From Buddleja alternifolia (Eukaryota; Streptophyta; Magnoliopsida; Lamiales; Scrophulariaceae), in contig CM033396.1 in the NCBI GenBank assembly GCA_019426215.1, positions 34,524,503 through 34,588,502 of the forward strand: a DNA stretch of 64,000 bases, given 5' to 3'. Each line of letters begins with the position of its first letter. Within the stretch, counting starts at the first letter, position 1. The notes below the pieces were generated by a model. That model ran no database searches. It had not been told where the DNA came from and saw only the letters and a program-made list of their open reading frames with translations. Made by a program: the position numbers and the translations under genes. This document shows, in pieces, positions 23,171-34,849 of the stretch.

Positions 23171-24502
23171 CGAGACTAAAAGGAACATTCTGCAAATCAT
23201 AGGATTTACGGAGGATAGCTTCCCTATGCGATATTTAGGAGTGCCTTTATCTCCAACTAAATGGGCAAAAATAGACTGTTACTCCTTGGTTGAAAAAATT
23301 ATAACAAGGCTTACTAGATGGGCATCTCGAAACCTATCTTATGCAGGTAGATGCCAACTTATTAACTCCGTTCTATTCTCAATGCATGTGTACTGGTCTG
23401 CCATCTTCCTTCTGCCTAAATCTGTTGTAAAATTAGTGGCTCAAAAGTGTAGGGATTTCATGTGGGGAAGCTCAGATAATCATAGGAAAGTTCCTTTAAT
23501 TGGTTGGGAAAGAGGGTTTGTTCCAAAAACAAATATGGTTGATTAAATATTGAAGATTGTCATTTGTGGAATGTAGCTATTGTGGGGAAGCAGATTTGGG
23601 CAATATCACAAAAGAAAGACAATCTGTGGGTTAAATGAGTATCCATAGTGTACTTAAAAGAAATTGATTTTTGGGACTATAGCCCTCCCCAGGACTGTAG
23701 CTGGGCCTGGAAAAGAAATTGATAAGGTTAAACATAAACTGAGAGGGGGTTACCTCGAAGGAAGATGGAAAAACACTCACTCTGGACTATACACAGTCCA
23801 AAGTGGTTATAATTGGCTTAAAAGTGAGCAAATTCAATTTCTGGAAGCAAGAGTGGTACGGAGTAGATTAAATTTCCCTAAACATTCCTATATTATGTGG
23901 TTAACTATTATGAAAAGGCTTCTGACAAGGGAAAGACTTTATGGACTAATGCATGTGACTAAAACCTTCTGTGTGCTTTGTGGTGCTGAATTAGAATCTG
24001 TAGAACACCTCTTTTTTCAGTGTGAATGGTCCCAACAGATTCTGAGATACATTATGCAGTGGTTAATGGTTGACAACTGGCCTCTCATACTAAACCGATG
24101 GACTAGATGGATAGTGGTTGCATTCATAACATGGAAACTTAAATAGAGTCTGGTTGCTGCTGGGATTGCAGGTTGTGTGTATAAGATTTGGGAAAAGAGG
24201 AATAAAAGAATCTTTGCACAACAAAGTAGAGAATGGGGGATAGTAGCTAAAAGTTCGTAGCATGATTTAAATTTGAGATTTGGAGGAAGTCTTGCTATTG
24301 TACAAAGAGATAGAGATAGATCCTTTCTTGCTCTACTGTTATAGGTTCCTTTTCTGGGTTGATTAATTTGTTTTGTAAGCTGAGCATGTTCCTTTTTGTA
24401 GCACTTAAGCATTGACTCAAAAGAGTGGTTAAGTGAAGGTTGTAGTTGTACATGGTTTCTGTGGGAATAAAAGTTTATTACTTTGCACCCAAAAAAAAAA
24501 AA
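23171..24502 (+). mobile_element. 5'-truncated LINE (non-LTR retrotransposon)
   Basis: The frame at 23226-23546 holds the C-terminal part of a LINE reverse transcriptase (RYLGVPLSPTKWAK, INSVLFSMHVYW). The frame at 23664-24146 is the reverse-transcriptase zinc-binding domain with CVLCG...HLFFQC. The two are separated by stops and a frame change near 23540-23660. The sequence ends in a 12-base A run (24491-24502), as expected of a target-primed LINE 3' end. It abuts the LTR border at 23170. The endonuclease and catalytic reverse-transcriptase core are missing, so it is dead. Confidence 0.88.
23226..24146 (+). pseudogene. LINE reverse transcriptase C-terminus and zinc-binding domain
   Basis: Two broken frames keep the post-catalytic reverse-transcriptase region and the Cys-Cys-His-Cys zf-RVT domain (Cys pair near 23970-23980, His and Cys near 24005-24022). 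Trp-rich segments such as WKNTHSGLYTVQSGYNWL are typical of plant LINE C-termini. Several stops separate the blocks. Confidence 0.85.
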
Positions 24503-26400
24503 CTTCTTTTGAACATGAATATGATCAAATCAACAATTAATCTGATACAAAAGATAAACCCATGTAATTATATGAAATTGTTGAACTCAATCGAGAACAT
24601 CAATATAAGCATTTCCTATTTGTTTTTTTTTTCCTTTTACTATTTTCAAATGAAACTTGGCTTTAGCAATAAGAAAATGCATGTTGTTAATGCAAGAACA
24701 TCGGACGTGCCGATCTGGGAGAGAAAAACTAGCTTGGATAGGTGTAGGAAGATCTCGCAAACCTAGCTTGGATAGGTGTAGACATATCAAGGAACTGTAT
24801 AAGATTTTAAAGCGAAATCCATAATTGAAAATAAAATGTAAAAATTGTTGGAGTCATGGCTATAAATAAGTTCGTGAAGGTGAACCATTCATATATTCGC
24901 AAAAATAATTTTATTTAATATTAAACTCAACCTAACATATATATTGGACAAGATTGTGAGCTATTAATTTCAACTTCATACAAATTTACAATTCTAAATG
25001 TTTTGAATAATGAAATAGTATTTCACATGAGAAACCCATTGACCATTGTAGCATAATTTTGAATGGAAAGCTCCAAAAAAAAAAAAATTGTCATGTGAAT
25101 TTCAAAATGTATACAATACATTTAGCAAATTCACCACATCAGATAATCCAACACATGAAGGAATAATACATGGTAGAGAAATACTAAATTATTTCTCAGT
25201 TGTGGGAAGAAAAAAATTACTTTTTTAGTTTACAAATGCGATTGAGTTTTTGGTTTAAAACCGCTAATATGACAGAGCCAAAAATAAAGATGGAATCAGT
25301 ATACTATGTAACTTGTAATAAAAACTAAAGTTGGAAATAAAATAAACGATGAAAATAAACAATAATCTACAAAGACATTAATTTTACCATATGCCAGTAA
25401 TTTGCTCTATTGCTTAGCAACTGCTAATCTCTAATAAAACTATTTAATAATACTTTGCTGGGTTGTGTAGTACATGAAACAACATTTTGGTAACTCTTTG
25501 AAGTAGAGCTTTATGTAAAATCGAATCAAAAATTTGAATAAAATGTGTGAGAATGAAACTATATTTTTCTTTTACAATATCAAATGCACCAATCACCACT
25601 ATTGGTTTACAAAGCTCATTACCATGAATATCTGTTCAATCCAATAGGTTGGATGGTGAAAGATTGCACAAGCAGGAAACTAACCAAACGCTTACTTATA
25701 TATATATATATACACACACACACCTGCTAAGTTGTGTACCCAAATAATTATTCACTAATTCAGAATGATCGAAAAGACTTTATTCTTTGAAGATTATTGT
25801 ATGGTATTTGCAGCAAGATTATATAGGAAAATATGTTGAACCATTCATGTTCTTGTAAACTATTAATATTCTTATTTAACTCCACCTAACATATATATTG
25901 AAACAAATCCATTGAGAAAGGAAAACCTACCTCTTAGATGACGAAGCTGCATCTCATTTTTTGGATGATGAAACAAATCCACTTAATTATAAGCACTCTG
26001 ACTTGAGGGCGGGCAGGAACAAATATAATTAATGATGAAAACTTGTAGGGTCTTACGTACATATGCATTTCTTTTCTAAGTTCCTTTCATCACAGCTCAA
26101 AAAGAATTTAAAGAAAATTATATCAAAATTAGGTCAACAAAATACAAAATTAGGTCAATAAACAGTTCTTTTGATCAATAAAAAACATATTAGGTCAACA
26201 AAATACTCTTAGAGAAGCATATGCGGGTCGGAATTAAAAAACTGTAGGATTGTAAACCTATTGTAAACTATAGGTTTTGTCTAAATAATCTGTTTAATTT
26301 GCAAAAACAAATTACTACCTAGATCAGAACATAGAACATAATAAATATATCACCAATTAAGAAAAGATTTAACTAAGAGACAAGGAATTAATCAATAAAT
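24503..26400. other. AT-rich spacer without recognisable gene
   Basis: No frame of note. It contains a 20-bp direct repeat around CTAGCTTGGATAGGTGTAG (24729-24748 and 24762-24781). Two diverged copies of a segment with GAACCATTCAT and CAACCTAACATATATATTG-like text lie near 24885-24950 and 25840-25905. There is a TA/CA microsatellite at 25697-25724. Confidence 0.6.
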
Positions 26401-26408
26401 AATCTTAC

Positions 26409-26680
26409 ACTGGCGAGCCCGCTCGTCATCAAAAAGTTCCCATATGTTTCTTTTCTGAGGTTGAAAATTTCTGTTTCATCGTCATCATAAAGAATCTGCA
26501 AAAACAGCGAAAAAAATCCATAATACATACAAATATGCATGGAAAATGACAATATAAGTAGTCAACTAAGGAGAATACGATTAAGAGAAAGAAACATCTA
26601 TATCACCGTATGCTTCTTTGTTTCAGCATCATAAGCTATAATAGTGCTTATAAAATACGAGTATACGAATATTGCCAGTG
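26409..26680 (-). pseudogene. Relic exons of a PDS5-like (cohesin accessory) Tudor domain
   Basis: On the minus strand an exon-like block ends at 26607 with IIAYDAETKKHT followed by donor GTGATA. A second begins at 26495 after TTTTTGCAG and runs 29 codons with ILYDDDETEIFNLRKETY, ending at 26409 before GTAAGA. Together they resemble the Tudor-like signature of plant PDS5 proteins (YDxxxKKHxVxYDDGDxExLxLxKExW). The first exon is cut upstream near 26660-26680, where the copia LTR appears to begin. No other exon is seen nearby, so it is a fragment. Assignment rests on motif recall, not a search. Confidence 0.5.
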
Positions 26681-26988
26681 AAAATAAGCAAGAAAAGTTG
26701 AAGAAAAACTAAAAGAATAATTCTTATTAAAAATGAGCAAAAGAGTAGTCTGTAGTAAAGAATTACGAAGGTAAGTTTTTAGAGGGAAAGAAAGTTTTGC
26801 ATAGACTATAGAGCTGAAGAAAAAGAATACAAAAAAATAAAATAAAATGAGCTTGCCTAAAGGGAAGGAGAATTCTCTACCAAGACAAATTATAAAGATG
26901 CCTCTTTGGGCTACATACATGATTCGCGTGAAACATGACCCAACAGATTGGTATTGGCAACAATCCAATATAAGAAAGCCTTTTAACA
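26660..26988 (-). repeat. Probable 3' LTR of the decayed copia element
   Basis: On the minus strand TGTTAAAAGGC starts right after a polypurine tract, so 26988 is the LTR start. The far border is uncertain and placed near the relic PDS5 exon. The plus-strand frame at 27031 and the minus-strand frame 26648-27013 are not genes. Confidence 0.45.
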
Positions 26989-27010
26989 CTCCCCCCCCCC
27001 CCCCCCTCCC
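26989..27010 (-). other. Polypurine tract with a long G run
   Basis: On the minus strand GGGGAGGGGG... continues to AG before TGTTAAAAGG. The plus-strand C run is about 17 bases, longer than usual for a polypurine tract, and probably expanded after insertion. Confidence 0.6.
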
Positions 27011-28343
27011 CAAACTGTAGGGTCGAGGATGTGAAGAAGCCCAAGCTTAGTCAATGGCCAATAATGAACTTTGGTCAACGCATTTGTGAAGAGGTAACCT
27101 TCTTGATCTTCAGTACAAATGAACTTAGTTCCAATAACACTATCTTTAACAAGGCCCCTAACAACAAAACAATCAGTCTCGACATGCTTAGTTCATTTAT
27201 GAAAAATAGGATTGGCAGAGATAAGAATCGGTGCCTTATTGTCACAAAACAGATTAAAAGGTTTCAAACGGACAAAACCTAAACCAGAAAAGATTCCAAG
27301 AATCCAAACAATTTCACGACAAGTTATATCCATTGCTCTACACTCAGCTTCTTAGTGGACTATGTTTTACTTTTCCAAGAGATTTTTTTGAATATCTCAA
27401 CACCCTTGAAGAAGAATTTAAATGAGAGTGCTTAGGACTGTGTATAAACTGACTAAGAAAATGAACATCAAAAGAAATGTCAAGTTTCGTAATGGTTAAG
27501 TAAATCAACTTACCTAATAGATTTTGATAAATAGTAAAATTTGGCAACAATTTATCAATTTCATACTAACAAGAGTAGACCTTAGAAGGCCAAATTCACC
27601 AATAAACTCGTGAGTGTGTTCTTTATTTTTGTTAATGGCAGCAATAAAAAATTTATGCCCATCACTAACACAATCATAGGAAACACTATCACATAAAGGA
27701 TACATAACTTGGAAGTCATACAGTTATGAGAACACAATGAATAATCAAAATTACTCAAATAAGACGGGGTTCTAGAAAAATTCTTGATGTACGTGGGCTG
27801 ATTTTCAACAAGAACAGTAGGATTTTGAAAGGCAAAAATTGTGTTGGAGTGGGTCTCAGAGTTTGGACCAGATGAACAGTCATTCAACCGCACACTATCA
27901 AGACCACTTTCATGTATGATCTATGCGCGGTCAACATCATCGCCCAAAGAGTCACAAACAACATCATCATCCACCATTTTTTCAAGAGAAAGGTTAGTGG
28001 CATCCTGCAATGAAGAATTAAAGAAAGTCAAGCGATTTACTTCTTCGGCAACAGACGATAAGCTTCTAGTAGACCTAAAAGAAAAAACATTGTCAAAAAA
28101 CTTCACATCTCGAGAAATTATTAAGACATTAGTATCCAAGTCAAGTAATTTATAAGCTTTTTTATTTCACAATAGCCTAAGAAAACAATTTTTAAGACAC
28201 GAGGAGTATATTCATCATGATTCACTACGGCAGTTACAAAGACAGCCAAACGTGTGCAAGAGCTGAAAATTCAATTTAAAGTTAAAAATAATTTCAAGCG
28301 GGGTTTTACCATTAAGCACCGAGCTATGAGTTCTGTTAATAAT
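27011..28343 (-). mobile_element. Decayed copia element: RNase H remnant, reverse-transcriptase scrap and integrase C-terminus
   Basis: On the minus strand, translations with frame breaks give an RNase H remnant (27030-27350: CREIVWILGI, FCDNKAPILISANPIFH), a piece with KLIYLTITKLDISFDVHFLS (27344-27550), and the linker region with NQPTYIKNFSRTPSYLSNFD-like text (27582-27893). The integrase C-terminus FLINRTHSSVLNGKTP spans the insertion point at 28343. Most of the catalytic reverse transcriptase is deleted. Open frames at 27841-28155 (plus) are antisense shadows. Confidence 0.75.
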
Positions 28344-28548
28344 TGTTGAGAAGATGAATTTGAAGAAATGATTTTCATTAATTGAATTGGAAAGTATACA
28401 CAGCTATATATAGTAACTTTCTAACTATGTAACTAACCCTAACTAACATATTAGTTACAACTAATTAATGACTAATCTTTGACCGGTTTGACTAACAGAA
28501 TTTTAAGCTAACCAAATACAAATATCTATTTCTATTTACATTTCAACA
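28344..28548 (-). repeat. 3' LTR of the 5-kb copia element
   Basis: It has TGTTGAGAAG...TTTCAACA borders and is colinear with 33179-33383. It is preceded on the minus strand by the polypurine tract TTGAGGGGGAG (28549-28559). Confidence 0.93.
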
Positions 28549-31500
28549 CTCCCCCTCAAGTGTGGTTTCCCTAAACAAATCAAGGACACCAAACTTGCAA
28601 AGTAATCTCTTATGTTGATCTCTTCCAAGAATTTTGGTAAGCAAATCAGCAGGCTGCTCCTCACTCTTAACATAATTGATGCAAACCATCTCTTTCTGAA
28701 TTAAATCCTTGATTATGTGGTAATCAACTTCAATGTGTTTCGTTCTCTCATGAAAAACTGGATTGGAAGTTATGCTCATGGCAGATTTTCTGTCACTATA
28801 CATTTTAACAGCATTCTTCAATTCAATGCCCAAATCTTTTAAGATTCCAGTTATCCAAATCACCTCACAGGCTGCAGTTGCAATGGATCTATATTCGGCT
28901 TCACAAGAAGATCTTGAAATGGTCTTTTGCTTCTTTGTTTTCCATGAAACCAATGTATCTCCAAGTTAAACACAGAATCCAGTCAAGGATCTTCTTGTCA
29001 TGTTGCAAGACGCCCAATCAACATCACAATATGTGATTAGCTCCAACTTACTTTTCTTAGACCTAGAAATGCCCAATGCTGGAGTTCCTTTCAGGTATCT
29101 CAGGACTCTAAAAGCCGCTTCTGCATAAATTGTGTTAACACTTGCATTGAGTAACTTATATCAGGCTTTATCATTCCCAAATAGATAAGCTTTCCAACTA
29201 ATCTCTGGTATTCTGTGGTGTTCTTTAGCCCTAAATCCTTGTCATTGATTTTAAGATGTTCACCATACTGTTTTGTAGTCAATTTCAGGTTCTGCTCCAT
29301 TGGTGTGTCTATTGGCTTTCAACCTGTCAAGCCAAATTCTTTCAGCAATTCAAGTATATAGTTCCTTTGATTCAAGCATATTCCATCCCTATTTCTGGCT
29401 AGCTCTATGCCCAGAAAATACTTCAATTTGCCAAGATCTTTAATGTGAAAATTATGATGCAAATAGTCTTTTAGCTCAGAAATCATCACTTCATCATTTC
29501 CAGTGATGATTATATCATCTATATACACCAATATGATAACAATTTTGGCTCCATCTGTCTTAGTGAATAAAAAGTAGTCGTGTTTGGATTGAGTATACCC
29601 AGTCTTGTGTAAAACATTTGAAAATTTCAAGTTCCACTGTCTTGAGGCTTGCTTCAAACCATACAATGATTTTAACAATTTGCACACTTTGTTACTCTTC
29701 CCTTGATTGCTAAAGCCCTCATGAATAACCATGTATACCTCCTCTGATAAATCACCCTGAAGGAATGCATTTGTGACATTTAGTTGGGACAAAAACCAAT
29801 CAAGAATGGCAGCTAAGGCAAGGATTGTTCTGACTGTAACTATTTTCACAATTGGGCTGAAAGTCTCATGAATTAACTTGACTTTTAATCTTTCTACTAA
29901 ACCATCAGCTATGAACTTTATCTTATGCACCCATTTACAGCCAATGGATTTATGGGAAAGAGGTAAGGGGACAATCTCCCATGTATTGTTAACTTCAAGG
30001 GCTTTAATTTTAGCATCCATAGCAGCCCTCCATCTCTCATCTTTCACTGCTTCTTGATATGTTCTAGGCTCAACATTACTATTAATAGAACAGACAAAAC
30101 CAAGAAAAGAGGGAGAGAGAGATGATCATAAAAAAGATGGGAGGATATAGGATGCTGAGTAGAAAAAGAAGCAATGTGTGGAGAGGAAGAAAAGAGAGTT
30201 AGACATAAGTAATCTTTAGTCCAAATTGGCTTAGAAGACGCTCTAGTGGATCTTCTAAGAATAGGAATATCATTAGTAGAGGAAGATGAAGGATGGGGAG
30301 AAGTGGTAGGTGCAGTGGGAACAGAAGGAGGTGAGAGAACAGATGATAGAGGAGATTGATGGAGATAAGGTGTGATGAATTCATCAATGAAGAGTTGATT
30401 GTCAGGAATGAGAAGGTGATCAAATATAGAATTGTTAGTGATAGCAAAAAATAATATTTGTTCGTAAAAGATGATATCTGGAAATAGAGAAGGATTGAGT
30501 AGCAATATCCATGACTTTATATCCCTTTTCGGTAATGGAATAACCAAGAAAGACATAAGCTGTAGATTTTGAAGAGAATTTATCTTGAACAGGTAGAACT
30601 TTGGCATAACAAAGACAACCAAAGACTCTTAAGTGATCAAGGACTGGGGCCTTTTAAAACAAAATGTCAAAGGGAATATAGCCTTTTAATAAAGGAGATG
30701 GTGTTCTATTGATTATGTACACTGCAGTTTGGAACACAATCACCCCAAAAATGAAGAGAAATATGGGATTGAAACATGAGGGCCTTGGCTACATTCAATA
30801 TGTGTCTATGCTTTCTTTCAACTAGACCATTTTGCTGAGGGGTGTATGTAACAGAACTTTGATGAATAATGCCCAAAGAAGAAAAGAAAGTTGAGTAGGA
30901 AGCTTTGAAAAAATCCTATGCCCTATCCGTTCTTATTGTTTTGACAGAAGTGTTAAATTGTTTGTTAATATAAAGGAAAAAATCAGTGATGATAGGTAAG
31001 ATATCTGATTTTAGTTTTAACAAAAATACCCATGTAGCTCTTGAGTAGTCATCTACTATAGTGAGGAAGAATCTGTCATTGTTATAAGTTGATTGTTTAT
31101 ATGGACCCCAAATATCCTAATGAATTAACTCAAATATGGATTGAGTGAAGTGAGTTCTGTGAGGAAAAGGTGTTCTAGGATGTTTAGCTTGTGGACATAC
31201 AAAATAATGTGAGGGTTGATTGTTTAAAGAAGAGCCAATTGTGAGGAAGAAGTTTAAGTCTATGAAAAGACTTGTGACCCATCCTCAAATGCCATAAGTT
31301 CGATTCAAGAGAAGATGTACAAGCAATTGTAGTATTATTACAAGTAGAGTTTACAATTTCAGAAGATGGAACATTGCAAACAGAAACATTCTTTACAAAG
31401 GATGAATTATTACAAGCAATGGAAGAAGAAGGCATCACTTGTGTGCCATTGAGAATGCAATGGATATCATGAAGGGAAGCACAACGATCAAGTAGATACA

Positions 31501-31819
31501 AGCCATTGTTGACCTTACCAATTCCCTTGATCTTGCCATTCCATAGGTCCTGAAAGAGATAAAATTGGGGATACAAAGACACAGAACAACAATTGTCTTT
31601 AGTAAGTTTAGAAACTGATAGCAAGTTATATTGGAAATCAGGAACATAGAGGACATTGTGAAGAGTAAGATCATTGGAGTGTTTCACAGTTCCAACTCTA
31701 GTAACTAGAGTCATATTACCAGTAGGCAGCTTGACAGAGGTGTGAGGGGGGTGCTGTGTGTGCTTAAGTGTCAAACATCTCAAAGTTAAAACACATATGT
31801 TGAGTGGCCCCACTGTCAA
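28543..31819 (-). pseudogene. Decayed pol of the 5-kb copia element
   Basis: Minus-strand blocks in order: GAG-pre-integrase NLWHLRMGHKSFHRL (31184-31819); a broken integrase core (about 30650-31180) with stops; a linker (30044-30622); reverse transcriptase (29319-30047) with LVYIDDIIITG; the NTPMEQ-like joint (29100-29300); and RNase H (28543-28953) with SRSSCEAEYRSIA and YSDRKSAMSI. Frame breaks occur near 30047, 29310, 29095 and 28955. The reverse-transcriptase block keeps YIDD, but the polyprotein cannot be made intact. Confidence 0.88.
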
Positions 31820-32109
31820 TCACCCACTCATGCTTAGAAGTATTTGCTGAAAAAGCAGAAATATTGGTCAAGATACCTGTTTGAGTAACTGGAGCAGAAG
31901 ATAGTGCAAAGTTTGCTTGAAGCTGATTGTTGTGAGTTAAGTAGAGTAAACAATTGCTGGTATTGTTGAGGTGTAAACTATGGAGTTGGACTTATGCTTG
32001 GTTCCCTTTGAGTGTTTGGAAGAATCACTAAATCAGTGGTTGATTTTTCATTATCAAATGATGATTGGAAATTCACATGATTGGATGAGTAATTCCTTGA
32101 TTGTCCATT

Positions 32110-32996
32110 TCATTTATAACCAGGTTTACCCTTGCCCTTAGGGTAACCAATTATCCTATAGCAAGTCTCTTTAGAATGACCTCTTATACCACAATTGTCA
32201 CATACAACTCTAGATTTCTTAGATTTAGGATGTGAGGATAACTCATAGGAATACTGGGCTGTAGAGCAAATATATTGATTGCTCTTTGGGATTCTTCATT
32301 ACAAACCATAGAAAAAGCTTGTTTGTGTGTTGGTGAGGGTAATATCATCAGAATTTGGGATCTCAATGCAGTATAAGAATCATTTAAGCCAACAAGAAAC
32401 TGCATTAACTTGTGATCATGAGAATAATCAGAGTATCCTTTTGAAGCTAGACACTCACAATGTGGTAAGTTGACCAAGGAATCAAACTCCTCCCACATCT
32501 GTCTTAATTTTGTGTAGTATACCGTGACTAAGTTTGCACCCTGATTATGCGCATTAATTTCTCTGAATAATGCAAAAATCCTAGCCCTATGGGTTTTACG
32601 GAACTGTTCATGTAAATCACTCCAAGCTTCAGTAGTTGTTTCACAATATACTAGCCCATTGTATATCTCTTTACTAACACATTTCAGAATCCATGATAAC
32701 ACCAAAGGGTTGCATTTCTCCCATTGTTCAAGTCTAGGAGAATCAGATTTAGGTTTAGGGCATTTACTTGTAATGAATCCAATTTTGCTCTTGCAATTTA
32801 GGGCAAGACGAATGGCTTTGCTCCACACACCATAATTGTTAGATGCAGTGAGTTCATGAGGAACTAAATACAAATTTGGTATGTCAGAAGGATGAACGAA
32901 TAACGGATCATTGATATCAAATGAATTTTGAGAAGATGCGGAAGAATTAGGTATATGTGTTCCAAATTGAACACCCCGGAGATTGGGAGAATCCAT
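32110..32996 (-). pseudogene. Gag of the 5-kb copia element
   Basis: The ATG at 32996 starts MDSPNLRGVQFGTHIP. The frame stays open to 32184 and contains the copia Gag domain (HPSDIPNLYLVPHELTASN, VYYTKLRQMWEEFDSL). The CCHC knuckle CDNCGIRGHSKETC follows in another frame (about 32160-32210), so one frame change lies near 32210-32230. Downstream stops separate it from the protease region. Confidence 0.83.
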
Positions 32997-33165
32997 GGAA
33001 ACAGATGATTTACAGCAAGAAATTGAAATCAATCACTTATACACACAAATCGAAACGAAGACAGCCAAAATTTGCGAAGAAATTGCGAGAAAATCGCGAA
33101 GAAGTCTCACTGATATGTATTCGAATCCTTCAAACCAGAGTTTGAGCTGAGAATTCTTTCCCTTG

Positions 33166-33178
33166 GCTCTGGATACCA
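33166..33178 (-). other. Primer-binding site of the 5-kb copia element
   Basis: On the minus strand TGGTATCCAGAGC directly follows the 5' LTR. It is a variant of the tRNA-Met complementary site. Confidence 0.85.
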
Positions 33179-33383
33179 TGTTGAGAAGATGAATTTGAAG
33201 AAATGATTTTCATTAATTGAATTGGAAAGTATACACAACTATATATAGTAACTTTCTAACTATGTAACTAGCCCTAACTAACAGATTAGTTACAACTAAT
33301 TACTGACTAATCTTTGACCGGTTTGACTAACAAAAATTTAAACTAACCAAATACAAATATCTATTTCTATTTACATTGCAACA
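33179..33383 (-). repeat. 5' LTR of the 5-kb copia element
   Basis: 205 bp with the same borders as 28344-28548. Confidence 0.93.
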
Positions 33384-33945
33384 ATAAGAAACGCAACAAT
33401 AAGAATGCACTCAGACCAAAAATATAGAGGACATCCACTTTGAAACAACAAAGAACGAGCCACATTTAAAAGATGTCTATACTTGCGTTCTGTCACCCCA
33501 TTCAGCTAGGGTTTTCAACACAAGTTGTTTGATGAACTATGCATTCATCTTTAAAAAAATGATGTAACACATTACTACAAGATTTCGTGCCATTATCACT
33601 ACGGAAAAATTTCACATTTTTCAAAAGCTGATTTTTATTCATCTTGCAAAAATCAGTCAACAAATTCACAGTTTCAGATTTATCTATCTTGTGGTAAGTC
33701 CAGACAACACAAGAATAATCATCAACAATGGTAAGAATACATATATATATATATGACATTAATTTAAATTTAACCAAGTTATTTGGCCTAGACAAAGGTG
33801 GACGGATTACATGGTCTAATATATATACATACATATATATATATATATGACATTAATTTAAATTTAGCACACTAATGTGTACATAGATGATAGGACCACA
33901 TATATCCAAATGGAATAAGATAACATGTAAAGAAATTACCACATT
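33384..33945 (-). pseudogene. Integrase core remnant of the decayed copia element
   Basis: The minus-strand frame at 33502-33834 contains LTIVDDYSCVVWTYHK, FFRSDNGTK and IVHQTTC, which are integrase core motifs continuing the host copia interrupted at 28343. Upstream (33835-33945) a piece resembling FHLDICGP is visible after a duplicated (TA)n plus GACATTAATTTAAATTTA block (33745-33780 and 33832-33868). The fragment ends near 33945. Confidence 0.75.
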
Positions 33946-34849
33946 GTCAATTGGGTCTATTGTTTCATTGCATTGTTTTTCTCTTTTATCACTATTTATT
34001 TACCTAATAAGCTAAATATGCCCTTACCAATAATCTAAGAGTAAAAAAGAGAAACATAAGAAGAAGATACAATAGTTACCTTTTTTCAAACATAGAAAAT
34101 AAATTTTAATGCAAGTTTGTCCTATTATATAAAAAATATTCAATTTATAATTTAAAAAATTAAATGTAGAAATTCTAAGATATACTTAACAAATTATTTG
34201 TACAACAAATAACTTCGACATTTAACTTTAGGACATTTCTGATTTTACTCAGCAGACATTTTTTAATTAGCCGCCGTGTCCTTTAATTTCAAGAGTCATG
34301 TGACTGTGCTCGCTTTAATGTCAAGAGACATTTATTACTCAGTCGTGTCCTTTAATGTGCTTATGTTTAATAATAATTCTTTGTACCCTAAAGTTGTTTC
34401 CTTATCTCGATGAAAGATCTTGGGCATATCTCGAAATTCCATATTGCATTGTTTTTCTCTTTTATCACTATTTTTTGACCTAATAAGCTAAATTTACCCT
34501 TACCAATAATCTAAGTGTAAAAACTAAAGTTAATTAAAGTTAGTATAACTAAAGTTAGTGAGGATCAGAGTATAATTAAGGTTAAATAGGGGATATTTGT
34601 GAGGATCATCTTCCTTCACCAAAACCTACAAAGAATTTTCAGAGTATAAACAGGGGATATTTGTGAGGATCATCTTCCACGAAAAAAGGGAGACAGGGGA
34701 TCATCTTCCACGAAAAAGGGGAGATATAAACAGGGGAGACAGGGGATCATCTTGTACTAGTAGAAACAGAGTATAAACAGGGGAGACAAGGGATCACCTT
34801 GCACGAGTAGAAACAAAGTATAAACAGGGGATAGTTCATATAAACAACC
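33946..34849. repeat. Region upstream of the F-box gene with direct and tandem repeats
   Basis: An 80-bp segment (TTTTTCTCTTTTATCACTAT to CCAATAATCTAAG) occurs at about 33964-34033 and 34451-34514. Between 34590 and 34830, four to five imperfect copies of AGGGGATCATCTTCCACGA alternate with GTATAAACAGGGGA. The last copies end 20 bp before the F-box ATG. The TATAAAC words there (near 34772 and 34815) may act as TATA elements. An inverted-repeat arm at 34232-34441 is listed separately. Confidence 0.6.
34232..34441 (+). repeat. Inverted repeat A, left arm
   Basis: It starts GACATTTCTGATTTTACTCA and matches the reverse complement of 37196-37450 over about 200 bp, including GCCGCCGTGTCCTTTAAT, TGTGACTGTGCTC and GTACCCTAAAGTTGTTTCC. 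The right arm has two extra copies of a CTCTTGACATTAAAGGA unit. Confidence 0.85.

Larger units (their letters stand above)
28344..33383 (-). mobile_element. Complete but decayed copia element with 205-bp LTRs
   Basis: Both ends have 205-bp LTRs (28344-28548 and 33179-33383). There is a primer site (33166-33178) and a polypurine tract (28549-28559). Internal order on the minus strand is gag, protease/integrase region, reverse transcriptase, RNase H. Flanks are ATAAT (28339-28343) and ATAAG (33384-33388), a near-perfect 5-bp duplication. Removing the element restores a continuous integrase reading (FLINRTHSS) in the host copia. The LTRs differ at 8 of 205 sites by eye. Short LTRs and 5-kb size fit the Ale/Retrofit or a related lineage (inference). 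Confidence 0.92.

Noticed and set aside
26648..27013. 121-codon minus-strand frame with Gly run and hydrophobic stretches
   Set aside because: It reads through the polypurine G run and LTR. The Phe-rich part is LTR leader. The only meaningful piece is the PDS5-like exon, which is in a different frame.
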